Shown piece by piece: positions 47,533 to 61,589 of a stretch of DNA of 64,000 bases. The position numbers and the translations under genes are program-made. Each line of letters begins with the position of its first letter. Position 1 is the first letter of the stretch. A model generated the notes under the pieces. The model saw only the letters and a program-made list of their open reading frames with translations. It was not told where the DNA came from and made no database searches. Source of the stretch: Arthrobacter mangrovi. GTDB taxonomy: Bacteria > Actinomycetota > Actinomycetes > Actinomycetales > Micrococcaceae. The stretch spans positions 1 to 64,000 of the forward strand of contig NZ_BRVS01000002.1 in the NCBI RefSeq assembly GCF_026011795.1. The letters are read 5' to 3'.

Positions 47533-48262
47533 GTCCGGCGTTTTCCTCCGCTATGTCCATGCTGCCGTTGTCGTTGCCGTCTTCCCCGCCCGGCGCCTGC
47601 AGACGCACCCGCAGTTCGGGGACGGACGCCGCCACCGTCGTTGCCCCGGCGGCAGCGAGTTCGCCGTTGGCGGCGAATCCCCAACCCACCCCGATTGCGT
47701 CAATGCCGTGGTGGACCGCCGCCTCGATATCGTAGTGCCGGTCCCCGATCATCAGCGCGCGGCCGAACCGGTCCGCGTAATGTTCCAGCGCCTCGGCCAG
47801 GATCGGGATTTTCCCTGAGTCCGGCCCTCCGGCGCCCTCCACGTCGTCGAGCGCGGCACCGTGGATGCTGCCGAAGTAGCCGGCCAGCCCCTGGACCTTG
47901 AGGAGTTCGACGGCGATCGGCGTCGGCTTCTGCGTCACCACCGCGAGCAGGGCACCCCGGGCCTTCAGTTCTTCAAGCAGGGGCACGATGCCCGGATACA
48001 CGTGGCTGGCCGCCATGCCCGCCGCCCGGTAGTCCGCCCGGTAGAGCCGGATGACTTCGGGAACCTCGGCTTCGGGCACCCCGGCGAGGAACCGCAGCGA
48101 CTCTCCCAGCGGAGGGCCGACCATGGCGTCGAGCACGTGCTGCTCCGGAACGGGCAGCCCGCGGGCCCTTAGTGCCCGGCTGATGCCGCCGGTGATGGCT
48201 CCGGCCGGGTCCACGAGGGTCCCGTCCAGATCAAACAGAACCAAGTCCGGCAAAGAAGTCAC
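47519..48262 (-). CDS. HAD-superfamily phosphatase (phosphoglycolate phosphatase-like)
   Basis: HAD hydrolase, 247 aa. Motif I is LFDLDGTLVDP (D11 nucleophile, D13), motif II-like VVTQK, and motif IV MIGDRHYDIEAA. A helical cap between motifs I and II fits the PGP/Gph group. The substrate is not certain. It is 33 bp downstream of uvrA and overlaps the acyltransferase gene. Confidence 0.85.
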   Translation of the reverse strand: MTSLPDLVLFDLDGTLVDPAGAITGGISRALRARGLPVPEQHVLDAMVGPPLGESLRFLAGVPEAEVPEVIRLYRADYRAAGMAASHVYPGIVPLLEELKARGALLAVVTQKPTPIAVELLKVQGLAGYFGSIHGAALDDVEGAGGPDSGKIPILAEALEHYADRFGRALMIGDRHYDIEAAVHHGIDAIGVGWGFAANGELAAAGATTVAASVPELRVRLQAPGGEDGNDNGSMDIAEENAGHGTL

Positions 48263-48295
48263 TTAGGCATTTTTCCATACCCCGGAGGGGCTTCG

Positions 48296-51202
<2,907 letters not shown>

Positions 51203-51207
51203 TCTAA

Positions 51208-51223
51208 TCGAAAATGCGTTCGA
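51208..51223. promoter_or_regulatory. LexA (SOS) box-like palindrome upstream of uvrA
   Basis: TCGAAAATGCGTTCGA matches the Gram-positive/actinobacterial SOS consensus CGAAC-N4-GTTCG at all but one arm position and is flanked by T and A, extending the palindrome. uvrA is a classical LexA target, which supports the call. Confidence 0.65.
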
Positions 51224-51289
51224 AAACGTAACCAGGGGTTCCGGAGGCCCGGAGCTGCGGACGGGACCCGTCCGCTGTGATCCGGCGGA

Positions 51290-51661
51290 TCAGCCCTCGA
51301 GCGCGGCCTTCACCGCGGCCAGTGCGGTTCGGGTCTCCACGCCCTGGGACCTGGCGACGGCGGCGAAGCGGGCCGCGGCCTCCGCCAGCAGCCGGGCGGT
51401 CTCGTCCCCGCCGGCACTGACCACGGTGCCCGCGCGCCCGGCGGTCTTGACCCGCCCGGCGGTCTCGAGTTCCCGGTAGGCCCGCGCTACCGTGTGCGGC
51501 ACGATGCCCAGATGGTCCGCCAGCCGGCGCACCGGCGGCAGCTTGGTGCCCACCGCAAGCTCACCGTCGTCCGCCGCTTCGATGATGCGCAGGCGCAGTT
51601 GTTCGTAGAGCGCAACGGAGCTTTCCTTGTCGAGCCGCCAGTCGAATTGGTCGGCCTCCAT
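51290..51661 (-). CDS. GntR-family transcriptional regulator (YtrA-like, short)
   Basis: A 123-aa regulator with an N-terminal GntR winged HTH (ALYEQLRLRI, LPPVRRLADHLGIVPHTVARAYRELETAGRV) and a short C-terminal helical tail with no ligand domain, like YtrA-type members. The start is the ATG at 51661; the frame is open further upstream but homologous sequence begins at EADQFDWRLD. YtrA-type proteins usually control adjacent ABC transporters, but none lies next to it here, so the target is unclear. Confidence 0.82.
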   Translation of the reverse strand: MEADQFDWRLDKESSVALYEQLRLRIIEAADDGELAVGTKLPPVRRLADHLGIVPHTVARAYRELETAGRVKTAGRAGTVVSAGGDETARLLAEAAARFAAVARSQGVETRTALAAVKAALEG

Positions 51662-51866
51662 CCGCTGTCCACCCTTCCGCGCGCCCGATACACAACCCAT
51701 TGAATCTATGCCGGGGCCGCGCCGCCGGGCAAGGCGTTTCACTCTCGGCGCACCCCGTGATTCCGGACGCACCCGCCCCTCCAAGGCTCCTCCCGGAGGC
51801 GGCGGCCGGGCGGACCCGAGGGCACGGGTCGCGGCCTGCTCTTCCGCGGTGCCCGGGCCACGTGCT

Positions 51867-51872
51867 TAGACT
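51867..51872 (+). promoter_or_regulatory. -10-like box, probable leaderless promoter of the MBL hydrolase gene
   Basis: TAGACT is followed by exactly 6 nt (GGCCCC) and then the ATG at 51879; no ribosome binding site is present. Confidence 0.45.
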
Positions 51873-51878
51873 GGCCCC

Positions 51879-52517
51879 ATGTGGGATCTTCGGGACATCA
51901 CCATCCGTTCAGCGTCCGTCAGCGAGATGGACAACAACGTCTACCTGCTCACGTCGAAGCAGACCGGCGCCCAGGTGCTCATCGACGCCGCCGACGATCT
52001 GCCCGCGATCCGCCGGCTGTTCGCCGACGGCGCCGCGGACACTGCGGCGGAGGCAAAGGTCGCGCTCGTCGTGACGACGCACAGCCACTGGGACCATGTC
52101 CGCGCCCTCGCGGAAACCGTCGAGGCCACGGGCGCCCGCAGCGCGGCCGGAGCCGAGGACGTACCGGACATCGACGTGCCCGTCGACCTGGCGCTCAACC
52201 ACGGCGACCCCGTCGAGGTCGACGGGATAACGCTCGAGGCCATCAAGCTGCGCGGCCACACGCCCGGCTCGGTTGCCCTGCTGTACCGCGACCCGGACGG
52301 CCCGGCGCACCTCTTCAGCGGCGATTCCCTGTTCCCCGGCGGCGTCGGGAACACGCAGAAGGATCCCGCCCGCTTCACGTCGCTGATGAACGACGTCGAG
52401 GAGCGCGTTTTCGGGTACCTCCCGGACGACACGGTCGTGCACCCGGGGCATGGGAAGGGCACCACGCTCGGCGCGGAACGCCCGCACCTGCCCGAGTGGC
52501 GCGAGCGAGGCTGGTAG
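51879..52517 (+). CDS. MBL-fold metallohydrolase
   Basis: Metallo-beta-lactamase-fold hydrolase of the glyoxalase II-like group, 212 aa. The metal motif is THSHWDH (H68, H70, D72, H73); further ligands are in LRGHTPGS, FSGDSLFPGG and VHPGHGKGTT. There is no signal peptide. The exact substrate, a thioester or lactone-like compound, cannot be told. It is convergent with the methyltransferase gene. Confidence 0.85.
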   Translation: MWDLRDITIRSASVSEMDNNVYLLTSKQTGAQVLIDAADDLPAIRRLFADGAADTAAEAKVALVVTTHSHWDHVRALAETVEATGARSAAGAEDVPDIDVPVDLALNHGDPVEVDGITLEAIKLRGHTPGSVALLYRDPDGPAHLFSGDSLFPGGVGNTQKDPARFTSLMNDVEERVFGYLPDDTVVHPGHGKGTTLGAERPHLPEWRERGW

Positions 52518-52552
52518 CCCGGTCCGGCCGCAGCCGCTTCCCGGCAGTCCGC

Positions 52553-53329
52553 TCAGCGCTTCCGCGCCACGCAGAAGATGCGCCGGAAGGGGTAGACCGT
52601 CCCGTGCGTTCCCTGCGGATAGGCGGCCCGCAGTTCGGCAGCATACTCGGCCTCGAACTCGGCCGCCTCCTGCCCTGCAAGAGCCGCGAGGACGGGGCGC
52701 AGGCCCGTGCCGCGTACCCAGTCCAGCACCGGGTCCTCCCCCTGCAATAGGTGCAGGTACGTCGTTTCCCAGGCATCGCCGTCGTACCCGGCATCCTGCA
52801 GGAGCCCCAGATACTCGGCCGGCTCCCCTACCGCGTCCTCGTGGCGCAGCACGCCGTCCAGCCGCTGCTTCCAGCGGCCGGACGCCGCGAGGTCCCGCAT
52901 CAGCACATGCGACGGCGCGCCGAAGTTCCCCGGAACCTGGAAGCCGATCCACGCACCGGGTTCCAGCTGCTGCGCCCATTGCCGCAGCAGGGTGCGGTGC
53001 TGCGGCACCCACTGGAAGGCGGCGTTGGAGACGAGCACGTCCAGGCCGGCAGGCGGCATCCAGTCGCCGATGTCTCCGATGCGGAAGCCGAGGTTGGGCA
53101 GGACGTTCCGGGCCCGGGCGGTCCGGACCATCTCCGCGGAGGAGTCCACGCCGGTCACCTGGGCGGCGGGCCAGCGCCGGGCCAGAGAGCCGGTCAGCTC
53201 GCCGTTGCCGCAGCCGAGGTCCACGACCAGCCGCGGGTCCGGATGGAGGATCCTCGCCGTCAGGTCGAAGAACGGGCGGCTCCGCTCGTCCGTATATTCG
53301 GCGTACTTGGCCGGATCCCACGTGAACAT
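52553..53329 (-). CDS. Trans-aconitate 2-methyltransferase-like SAM methyltransferase
   Basis: Class I methyltransferase, 258 aa. The SAM-binding motif is VVDLGCGNGELTG (about residues 36-48). The N-terminal FTWDPAKYAEYTDERSRPFFDL and C-terminal GTVYPFRRIFCVARK match Tam proteins, which methylate trans-aconitate, a toxic by-product of aconitase. The ATG follows CGGAGGAA. It is divergent from the helicase gene. Confidence 0.88.
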   Translation of the reverse strand: MFTWDPAKYAEYTDERSRPFFDLTARILHPDPRLVVDLGCGNGELTGSLARRWPAAQVTGVDSSAEMVRTARARNVLPNLGFRIGDIGDWMPPAGLDVLVSNAAFQWVPQHRTLLRQWAQQLEPGAWIGFQVPGNFGAPSHVLMRDLAASGRWKQRLDGVLRHEDAVGEPAEYLGLLQDAGYDGDAWETTYLHLLQGEDPVLDWVRGTGLRPVLAALAGQEAAEFEAEYAAELRAAYPQGTHGTVYPFRRIFCVARKR

Positions 53330-53439
53330 GGACGAGTTCCTCCGTCTGTCGGGTCTGCCGGGTCTGCCGGGGCCTGTTGGCGTGCCGGGGCATGCAAGGC
53401 CAGCGTAGTACCGCGGAAGGCCGATAGGCTGGTAGGGCG

Positions 53440-55980
53440 ATGAACCTACTTGACCAGCTGAGCGCAGCCGACACTTCCACCCCGGACGACATCTACACCG
53501 CTTTCGTGGAGTGGACGGAGCACCGCGGGATGTCGCTCTATCCGGCGCAGGACGAGGCCGTCATGGAGCTGGTGACGGGCAACAACGTCATCCTGGCCAC
53601 GCCCACCGGCTCGGGCAAGTCGATGGTGGCGATTGCGGCGCATTTCCACGCGATGGCCGGCGGGACGCGCAGCTACTACACGGCCCCGATCAAGGCGCTG
53701 GTCTCGGAGAAGTTCTTCGCTCTGTGCGACATCTTCGGGCCGGACAACGTCGGCATGGTCACGGGCGACTCGTCGGTCAACCCGGACGCCCCGGTGATCT
53801 GCTGCACGGCCGAGATCCTCGCCAACATCGCCCTGCGCGAGGGCGCCGCGGCGGACCTGGGCACCGTGATCATGGACGAGTTCCACTTCTATTCGGACCC
53901 GCAGCGCGGCTGGGCCTGGCAGGTGCCGCTGCTCGAGCTGCCGCAGGCCCAGTTCCTGCTGATGTCCGCCACGCTGGGCGACGTGACACGCTTCGAGCGC
54001 GGGCTGACGGAGCTCACCGGCCGGCCCTCCACCACGGTCAGCTCGGCGGAACGGCCGATCCCGCTGCACTACTACTATGTGCAGACGCCGGTGCAGGAGT
54101 CCCTCGAGGAGCTGCTCAGCACCCGCCAGGTGCCGGTCTACGTGGTCCACTTCAGCCAGCTCGAGGCCATCGAACGGGCGCAGAACCTGATGAGCATCAA
54201 CGTCTGCACCCGCGAAGAGAAGGACCGGATCGCGGAGCTGATCGGCGGCTTCCGCTTCGCGCCGGGCTTCGGGAAGACGCTGAACCGCCTGATCCGGCAC
54301 GGCATCGGGGTGCACCACGCGGGCATGCTCCCCAAGTACCGGCGCCTCGTGGAGCAGCTGGCGCAGGCAGGCCTGCTGAAAGTCATCTGCGGCACCGACA
54401 CCCTGGGGGTGGGCATCAACGTCCCGATCCGCACGGTCCTCATGACGGCCCTGAGCAAGTACGACGGCGTCCGAACCAGGCTGCTCAACGCCCGGGAATT
54501 CCATCAGATCGCCGGCCGCGCGGGCCGCGCCGGCTACGATACGGCGGGCACCGTCGTCGTCCAGGCCCCGGAACACGTCGTGGAAAACGCCAAGGCGATG
54601 GCCAAGGCGGTGGCCAAGTTCGGCGACGACCAGAAAAAACTGCGCCAGGTAGTGAAGAAGAAGCCGCCGGCCGGTTTCGTCACCTGGGGCGAGTCCACGT
54701 ACAACAAGCTGGTGGAGAGCGATCCCGAACCGCTGTCTTCGAGTTTCACCGTCACGCACGCCATGCTGCTGAACCTGCTGGAACGGCCCGGTGATCCGTT
54801 TGCCGCCGCCAAGCGGCTGCTGACCGAAAACCATGAGACCCGCGCCGCCCAGCTCAAGCTGATCAAGCGGGCGCTCGGCATCTACCGGGAACTCGTCGCC
54901 TCCGGCCTGGTGGAACGGCTGGACGAGCCCGATGCCTCCGGCCGCCGGGTCCGCCTCAAGGTCCACCTGCAGCCGAACTTCGCGCTCAACCAGCCGCTGT
55001 CCCCCTTCGCGGTGGCGAGCCTGGAGCTGCTCGACCCCGAAAGCGGCTCATACGCCCTGGACGTCGTGTCCGCCATCGAGGCCATCCTCGAGCAGCCGCG
55101 CCAGGTGCTCTCCGCCCAGGAGAAGAAGGCCCGCGGCGAGGCCGTGGCGGCGATGAAGGCCGAGGGCATCGAGTACGAGCAGCGGATGGCGTTGCTGGAC
55201 GAGGTCACCTATCCGCAGCCGCTGGGCGAGCTGCTCCAGCAGTCCTTCGACGTCTACCGCAAGGGCGCGCCCTGGCTGGGCGACTTCGAGCTGGCGCCCA
55301 AGTCCGTCATCCGGGACATGTACGAGCGCGCGATGAACTTCAGCGAGTACGTCCAGTTCTATGGCCTCGCGCGTTCCGAAGGCATCCTGCTGCGCTACCT
55401 CACCGACGGCTACAAGGCCCTCCGGCAGACGGTGCCGACGGAAGCCCTGCGCGAGGACCTCGAAGACATCATCGCCTGGCTCGGCGAACTGGTCCGGCAG
55501 GTGGATTCCAGCCTCCTGGACGAGTGGGAGGAACTCGCCGCCGGCGTTTCCGCGGCCGACCTCGCGGCGGAGCACGCCCACCAGTCGGTCCTCACGGAGG
55601 CCCCGCCGAAGCTCACGGACAACGTCCGGGCCTTCCGTGTCATGGTCCGCAACGAGCTGTTCCGCCGCGTCGAGCTGTTCGAGGCCGAAAACGAAGAGGC
55701 CCTCGGGGAACTGGACGCCGACGCGGGCTGGGATGCGGACCGCTGGGCGGACGCCATGGACGCGTACTTCGACGCCCACGACGACCTGGGCGTCGGGCCG
55801 GACGCGCGCGGCCCGCAGTACCTGTCCATCGAAACGGGACCGACCGAGTGGAAAGTCCGCCAGATCTTCGACGACCCGGCCGGCGACCACGACTGGGGCA
55901 TCAGCGCGGTCGTCGACCTCGCCGCCTCGGACGAGCTGGGGTCCGCCGCGGTCCGGATTACCGCCGTCGGCCAGCTGTGA
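53440..55980 (+). CDS. DEAD/DEAH-box helicase with DUF3516 C-terminus (Ski2-like)
   Basis: SF2 RNA helicase, 846 aa. The Q-like region is LYPAQDEAV, motif I ATPTGSGKS (53-61), motif II DEFH (146-149), motif III LLMSATL, motif VI HQIAGRAGRAGYD. The long C-terminal half corresponds to DUF3516, found in actinobacterial Ski2/HelY-like helicases. Its role is probably RNA turnover or processing. TAGGCT lies 9 nt before the ATG, with GGTAGGG between them. Confidence 0.9.
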   Translation: MNLLDQLSAADTSTPDDIYTAFVEWTEHRGMSLYPAQDEAVMELVTGNNVILATPTGSGKSMVAIAAHFHAMAGGTRSYYTAPIKALVSEKFFALCDIFGPDNVGMVTGDSSVNPDAPVICCTAEILANIALREGAAADLGTVIMDEFHFYSDPQRGWAWQVPLLELPQAQFLLMSATLGDVTRFERGLTELTGRPSTTVSSAERPIPLHYYYVQTPVQESLEELLSTRQVPVYVVHFSQLEAIERAQNLMSINVCTREEKDRIAELIGGFRFAPGFGKTLNRLIRHGIGVHHAGMLPKYRRLVEQLAQAGLLKVICGTDTLGVGINVPIRTVLMTALSKYDGVRTRLLNAREFHQIAGRAGRAGYDTAGTVVVQAPEHVVENAKAMAKAVAKFGDDQKKLRQVVKKKPPAGFVTWGESTYNKLVESDPEPLSSSFTVTHAMLLNLLERPGDPFAAAKRLLTENHETRAAQLKLIKRALGIYRELVASGLVERLDEPDASGRRVRLKVHLQPNFALNQPLSPFAVASLELLDPESGSYALDVVSAIEAILEQPRQVLSAQEKKARGEAVAAMKAEGIEYEQRMALLDEVTYPQPLGELLQQSFDVYRKGAPWLGDFELAPKSVIRDMYERAMNFSEYVQFYGLARSEGILLRYLTDGYKALRQTVPTEALREDLEDIIAWLGELVRQVDSSLLDEWEELAAGVSAADLAAEHAHQSVLTEAPPKLTDNVRAFRVMVRNELFRRVELFEAENEEALGELDADAGWDADRWADAMDAYFDAHDDLGVGPDARGPQYLSIETGPTEWKVRQIFDDPAGDHDWGISAVVDLAASDELGSAAVRITAVGQL

Positions 55981-55994
55981 ATAGGATGCCAGTC

Positions 55995-56492
55995 ATGAGC
56001 CGAATCCGCCCCGCCGCAGAAGCAGATGTCCCCGTCATCCTGGAACTGATCCGGGAGCTCGCCGTCTATGAAAAGGAGCCGGACGCCGTCAAGACCACCG
56101 AAGCGCAGCTCCGCGACGCCCTGTTCGGCGCCAGCCCCGCCGTCTTCGCACATGTGGCCGAGGACGACGGCGGCATCCAGGGTTTCGCCCTGTGGTTTCG
56201 GAACTTCTCCACCTGGGAAGGCGTGCACGGCCTCTACCTGGAGGACCTCTACGTGCGGCCGGAGGCGCGCGGGACGGGCTACGGCAAGGCGCTGCTGCAG
56301 ACGCTGGCGCGCCACGCCGTCGACAACGGCTACGCCCGGGTGGAATGGTCCGTGCTGAACTGGAACGAACCCTCAATCGGCTTCTACCGCAGCCTCGGTG
56401 CCCGCCCGCAGGACGAATGGTCGACCTTCCGCCTCACCGGCCAGGCGCTGCAGGACTTCGGCGCGGCCAGCCCGGCCGGAGTGCGGGCCTAA
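55995..56492 (+). CDS. GNAT N-acetyltransferase
   Basis: Single-domain GCN5-type acetyltransferase, 165 aa. Family core: YLEDLYVRPEARGTGYGKALL (acetyl-CoA binding, split around the RxxGxG/A), then WNEPSIGFYRSLGA. It resembles the spermidine/diamine acetyltransferase-like subgroup by its EGVHGLYLEDLYV stretch, but substrate is not assigned. The ATG at 55995 is preferred over the one at 55986 because AGGA spaces correctly to it. It overlaps the next gene's ATG at its stop. Confidence 0.87.
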   Translation: MSRIRPAAEADVPVILELIRELAVYEKEPDAVKTTEAQLRDALFGASPAVFAHVAEDDGGIQGFALWFRNFSTWEGVHGLYLEDLYVRPEARGTGYGKALLQTLARHAVDNGYARVEWSVLNWNEPSIGFYRSLGARPQDEWSTFRLTGQALQDFGAASPAGVRA

Positions 56493-57820
56493 TGCACGAC
56501 GGCGCCGGGCACCGGATCGGTGCGGAGCACCGCATGCGCGGGGTGCGGACCGTGGAGCACTTCTTCACCGTGCCGCTCGTCCACGCCGACCCGTCCCGCG
56601 GAACGATTGAGGTGTTTGCACGCGAATACACCTCGCCGGAGCACGACTCCGTCCGGGACCTGCCGTGGCTGCTGTTCCTGCAGGGCGGACCCGGGGGCCG
56701 CGGCAACCGCGTCACCTCGCTGAGCGGCTGGATGAAGGAGGCGGCCCGGCACTTCCGCATCCTGATGCTGGACCAGCGCGGGACGGGACTCTCCTCCCCC
56801 GTGAACCGCCAGACTCTGCCGGCCCGCGGCGACGCCACGGCGCAGGCGGAGTACCTGACGCACTTCCGGGCCGATTCCATTGTGGCGGACGCCGAGCTGA
56901 TCCGCCGGGCCCTGGGCAGCGGTCCGTGGACGGTGTTCGGCCAGAGCTACGGCGGCTTCTGCACGCTCAGCTACCTGTCCTTCGCGCCCGAGGGACTCCG
57001 CGAGGCACTGCTCACGGGCGGGCTCGCCCCGCTGGCCGGACACCCGGACCGCGTCTACAAGGCCACGTTCCAGCGGGTCGAGGCGCGCAATGCGGAGTAC
57101 TTCGAACGCTATCCGCAGGACCGCGCCGTGGTGAACCGCATTGCCCGGCACCTGGCGGACGTGCCGGAACACCTGCCCACCGGCGAACGCCTCAGCGTCC
57201 GGCGCTTCCAGATGGCCGGCTCGTTCCTCGGCGGCAACACCCGCTTCGACGCGCTCCACTACCTCCTCGAGGACGCCTTCACCGCCACGCCCGAGGGCCC
57301 CAGGCTGTCCGACGGCTTCCTGGAGCAACTGGGCCAGCTGGCCGGCCGGGCCTCGAACCCGCTCTACGCGCTCATGCACGAATCCATCTACGCCCAGCAC
57401 GAGGCCAGCGACTGGTCGGCCTGGCGGGTGCTGGAGAGCTACCCGCAGTTCCTGCCGGAGGCCGGGGACCTGCTGCTGACCGGGGAGATGGTCTACCCCT
57501 GGTACTTCGAGGAGGACCCGGCCTTGGTTCCGCTCCGCGCCACCGCCGGCCTGCTGGCCGCCAAGCAGGATTGGCCGGCCCTCTACGACCTGGACCGGCT
57601 CGCCGCAAACCGTGTTCCCGCGGCTGCCGCGGTGTACCGCGACGACATCTACGTGGACCGCGACCTCTCGCTGGAGACGGCGGCCCGGGTGGCTAACCTG
57701 CAGGTCTGGGAGACGGCGGACTTCCACCATGACGGGATTTCCGACGACGGCGAGGCCATCTTCCGCCGACTCCTCGCCATGGTGCGCAACGGCTCGGGGG
57801 CCTCCAGACAGCCTGCCTAG
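56492..57820 (+). CDS. Alpha/beta hydrolase, proline iminopeptidase-like (S33)
   Basis: Cytoplasmic serine hydrolase of peptidase family S33, 442 aa. The oxyanion element is LQGGPGGRG, the DQRGTGLS motif is conserved in prolyl aminopeptidases, and the nucleophile S152 is in GQSYGGF. A helical cap domain is inserted after it. The catalytic His is likely in FHHDGISDD near the C-terminus. It removes N-terminal proline or related residues from peptides. Start overlaps the GNAT stop by one base. Confidence 0.88.
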   Translation: MHDGAGHRIGAEHRMRGVRTVEHFFTVPLVHADPSRGTIEVFAREYTSPEHDSVRDLPWLLFLQGGPGGRGNRVTSLSGWMKEAARHFRILMLDQRGTGLSSPVNRQTLPARGDATAQAEYLTHFRADSIVADAELIRRALGSGPWTVFGQSYGGFCTLSYLSFAPEGLREALLTGGLAPLAGHPDRVYKATFQRVEARNAEYFERYPQDRAVVNRIARHLADVPEHLPTGERLSVRRFQMAGSFLGGNTRFDALHYLLEDAFTATPEGPRLSDGFLEQLGQLAGRASNPLYALMHESIYAQHEASDWSAWRVLESYPQFLPEAGDLLLTGEMVYPWYFEEDPALVPLRATAGLLAAKQDWPALYDLDRLAANRVPAAAAVYRDDIYVDRDLSLETAARVANLQVWETADFHHDGISDDGEAIFRRLLAMVRNGSGASRQPA

Positions 57821-57849
57821 CCGGGCCGGGGCCATCGTTAAAACACTGC

Positions 57850-57893
57850 GGCGCTGAAGGGGCGGCAGGTAATCCTGCCGCCCCTTCAGCGCC
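57850..57893. terminator. Perfect 20-bp hairpin, bidirectional terminator
   Basis: GGCGCTGAAGGGGCGGCAGG pairs fully with its complement across the loop TAAT, between the convergent S33 peptidase and terC genes. On the minus strand GTGTTTTAACG follows, giving a T tract for terC. Confidence 0.9.
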
Positions 57894-57964
57894 GCGTCGC
57901 TTTCCGGGGAATCCGCGGCGAGGCTAAGCCGCCACGGATTCCAGCCGAAGGAATGCCATACTGG

Positions 57965-59014
57965 CTACCGCTCGTCGATGCGTGCCTTCTCCTCCGGGTG
58001 CCGGCTGGCCTCGATGTCCGCAGCGAGCTCTGCGTCGATCTTGGCCTGCTTGGCGGCCGGGCTGAGCAGGCTGGCCACCGTGGCGACGACCAGGGTGCCG
58101 ATGATCACGCCGAGCGACAGCCCGGTCGAGATGTCCGGGATCCACTCGACGTGCTGGCCGCCGTTGATGAACGGCAGCTCGTTCTCGTGCAGGGCGTGGA
58201 AGATCAGCTTTACGCCGATGAAGGCGAGGATCACGGAGAGGCCGTGCTTCAGGTAGACCAGGCGGTCCATCAGGCCGCCGAGCAGGAAGTAGAGCTGGCG
58301 CAGGCCCATCAGCGCGAAAATGTTCGCGGTGAAGACAATGAACGCGCTCTGCGTCAGGCCGAAGATCGCCGGAATCGAGTCCACCGCGAAGAGCAGGTCC
58401 GTCATGCCGATCGTGATGAAGACCATGACCATGGGCGTGAACATGCGCTTGCCGTTCACCGTGGTCCGCAGCTTGTTGCCGTCGAAGTTCTCGCTGACCG
58501 GCAGCTTCTTGGTCAGCTTCTGGACCAGGCCGCTCTCCTGCTCCTCGTCCTCGCCGGAGTCGGTGGCCTGCTTCCAGGCGGTCCAGAGCAGGAAGGCGCC
58601 GAAGATGTAGAAGACCCAGCTGAAGTGGGTGATGACGGTGGCGCCCAGCAGAATGAAGATGCCGCGAAGGACCAGCGCGATGATGATGCCGAACATCAGC
58701 ACTTCCTGCTGGTACTTCCTCGGCACCGAGAACCTGGCCATGATGATGATGAAGACGAACAGGTTGTCCACGCTGAGGCTGTACTCGGTGATCCAGCCTG
58801 CCACGAACTCCTGGCCGTAGTCAGGGCCGGCCTGCCAGAACAGCATCCCGGCAAAGATCAGCGCCAGGGCCACATAGAAGCCGACCCAGAGGCCGGCTTC
58901 CTTCATGGACGGCTCGTGCGGCCGCTTGACCACATAGAGCAGGTCGAACAAAAGGATAGCGCCCAAGACCACGAATGAGGTGATCTCGAAGGGCAGGGAT
59001 AATTGGTCCGACAC
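57965..59014 (-). CDS. terC: TerC family membrane protein, probable metal exporter
   Basis: Integral membrane protein, 349 aa with about nine helices. Family marks are SVDNLFVFIIIM, FAVDSIPAIFGLTQSAFIVFTANIFALMG with acidic residues in helices, and MTDLLFAVDSIP. TerC/Alx proteins export manganese and help metallate secreted proteins. The GTG start follows AAGG; upstream lies a probable yybP-ykoY manganese riboswitch, directly supporting a manganese role. It is convergent with the S33 peptidase gene. Confidence 0.92.
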   Translation of the reverse strand: MSDQLSLPFEITSFVVLGAILLFDLLYVVKRPHEPSMKEAGLWVGFYVALALIFAGMLFWQAGPDYGQEFVAGWITEYSLSVDNLFVFIIIMARFSVPRKYQQEVLMFGIIIALVLRGIFILLGATVITHFSWVFYIFGAFLLWTAWKQATDSGEDEEQESGLVQKLTKKLPVSENFDGNKLRTTVNGKRMFTPMVMVFITIGMTDLLFAVDSIPAIFGLTQSAFIVFTANIFALMGLRQLYFLLGGLMDRLVYLKHGLSVILAFIGVKLIFHALHENELPFINGGQHVEWIPDISTGLSLGVIIGTLVVATVASLLSPAAKQAKIDAELAADIEASRHPEEKARIDER

Positions 59015-59073
59015 GGAACCTTGCCTTTCACAGGTGATGCCGCGCGGTGTCGCCGCGCGGGGGTACGGGTGTT

Positions 59074-59181
59074 CGCCGCAAGTCTCTCCGCCCCCGGTTT
59101 CCGGTCAGGCCACTGCGCCCGGCAGGGCCTCGATGCCCCGCGTGTTGACGTCCGCAGTGTTCGGGATACTCCCCTACGCTC
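59074..59181 (-). ncRNA. Probable yybP-ykoY (manganese) riboswitch upstream of terC
   Basis: On the minus strand the leader has the 5' core GTAGGGGAGTA and the 3' core GGAGAGACTTGC of the yybP-ykoY motif. The ends CGTAGG and CTTGCG can pair as P1, and GCGCAGTGG with the opposing CACTGCG forms an internal helix. The gene it precedes, terC, is a classical member of this regulon. A CCGCGCGG hairpin at 59041-59060 between the element and the start codon may be the expression platform. Confidence 0.75.
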
Positions 59182-59210
59182 GGACAAGTGTACAGCACGC
59201 TCTGCCGGCC

Positions 59211-61337
<2,127 letters not shown>

Positions 61338-61344
61338 GGTGTTA

Positions 61345-61350
61345 ACGGTA
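61345..61350 (-). promoter_or_regulatory. -10-like box, probable leaderless promoter of uvrB
   Basis: On the minus strand TACCGT is followed by TAACACC and the ATG at 61337, with no ribosome binding site. Confidence 0.4.
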
Positions 61351-61470
61351 GACCCGAATGCGGCCAGCGCGGGTCCGTGATTGCTAGGGGCTGAACTGCC
61401 GGAGCCGAAGTCGGGGTCGCGTAGCTTCACCCGCGCCCGCGCGAAGCCTAAGCAAACTGATCAATCGGCA

Positions 61471-61487
61471 CAAATCGCGGCGATTTG
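61471..61487. promoter_or_regulatory. 17-bp perfect palindrome between uvrB and the MHS permease gene
   Basis: CAAATCGCGGCGATTTG is a perfect palindrome around a central G. A second pair of arms, AAGCAAA (61450) and TTTGCTT (61484), partly overlaps it. It lies about 100 bp upstream of the permease start and is a candidate operator for that gene or for uvrB. Confidence 0.5.
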
Positions 61488-61589
61488 CTTGGTTCATGCC
61501 GCTGACAAGCGGATACTGTGACCTAAACGCCGCATCGAACCGAAAAGAAGGTGGCGCCCGCGGGGGCCGTACACCTGGATGGAGAGAAA

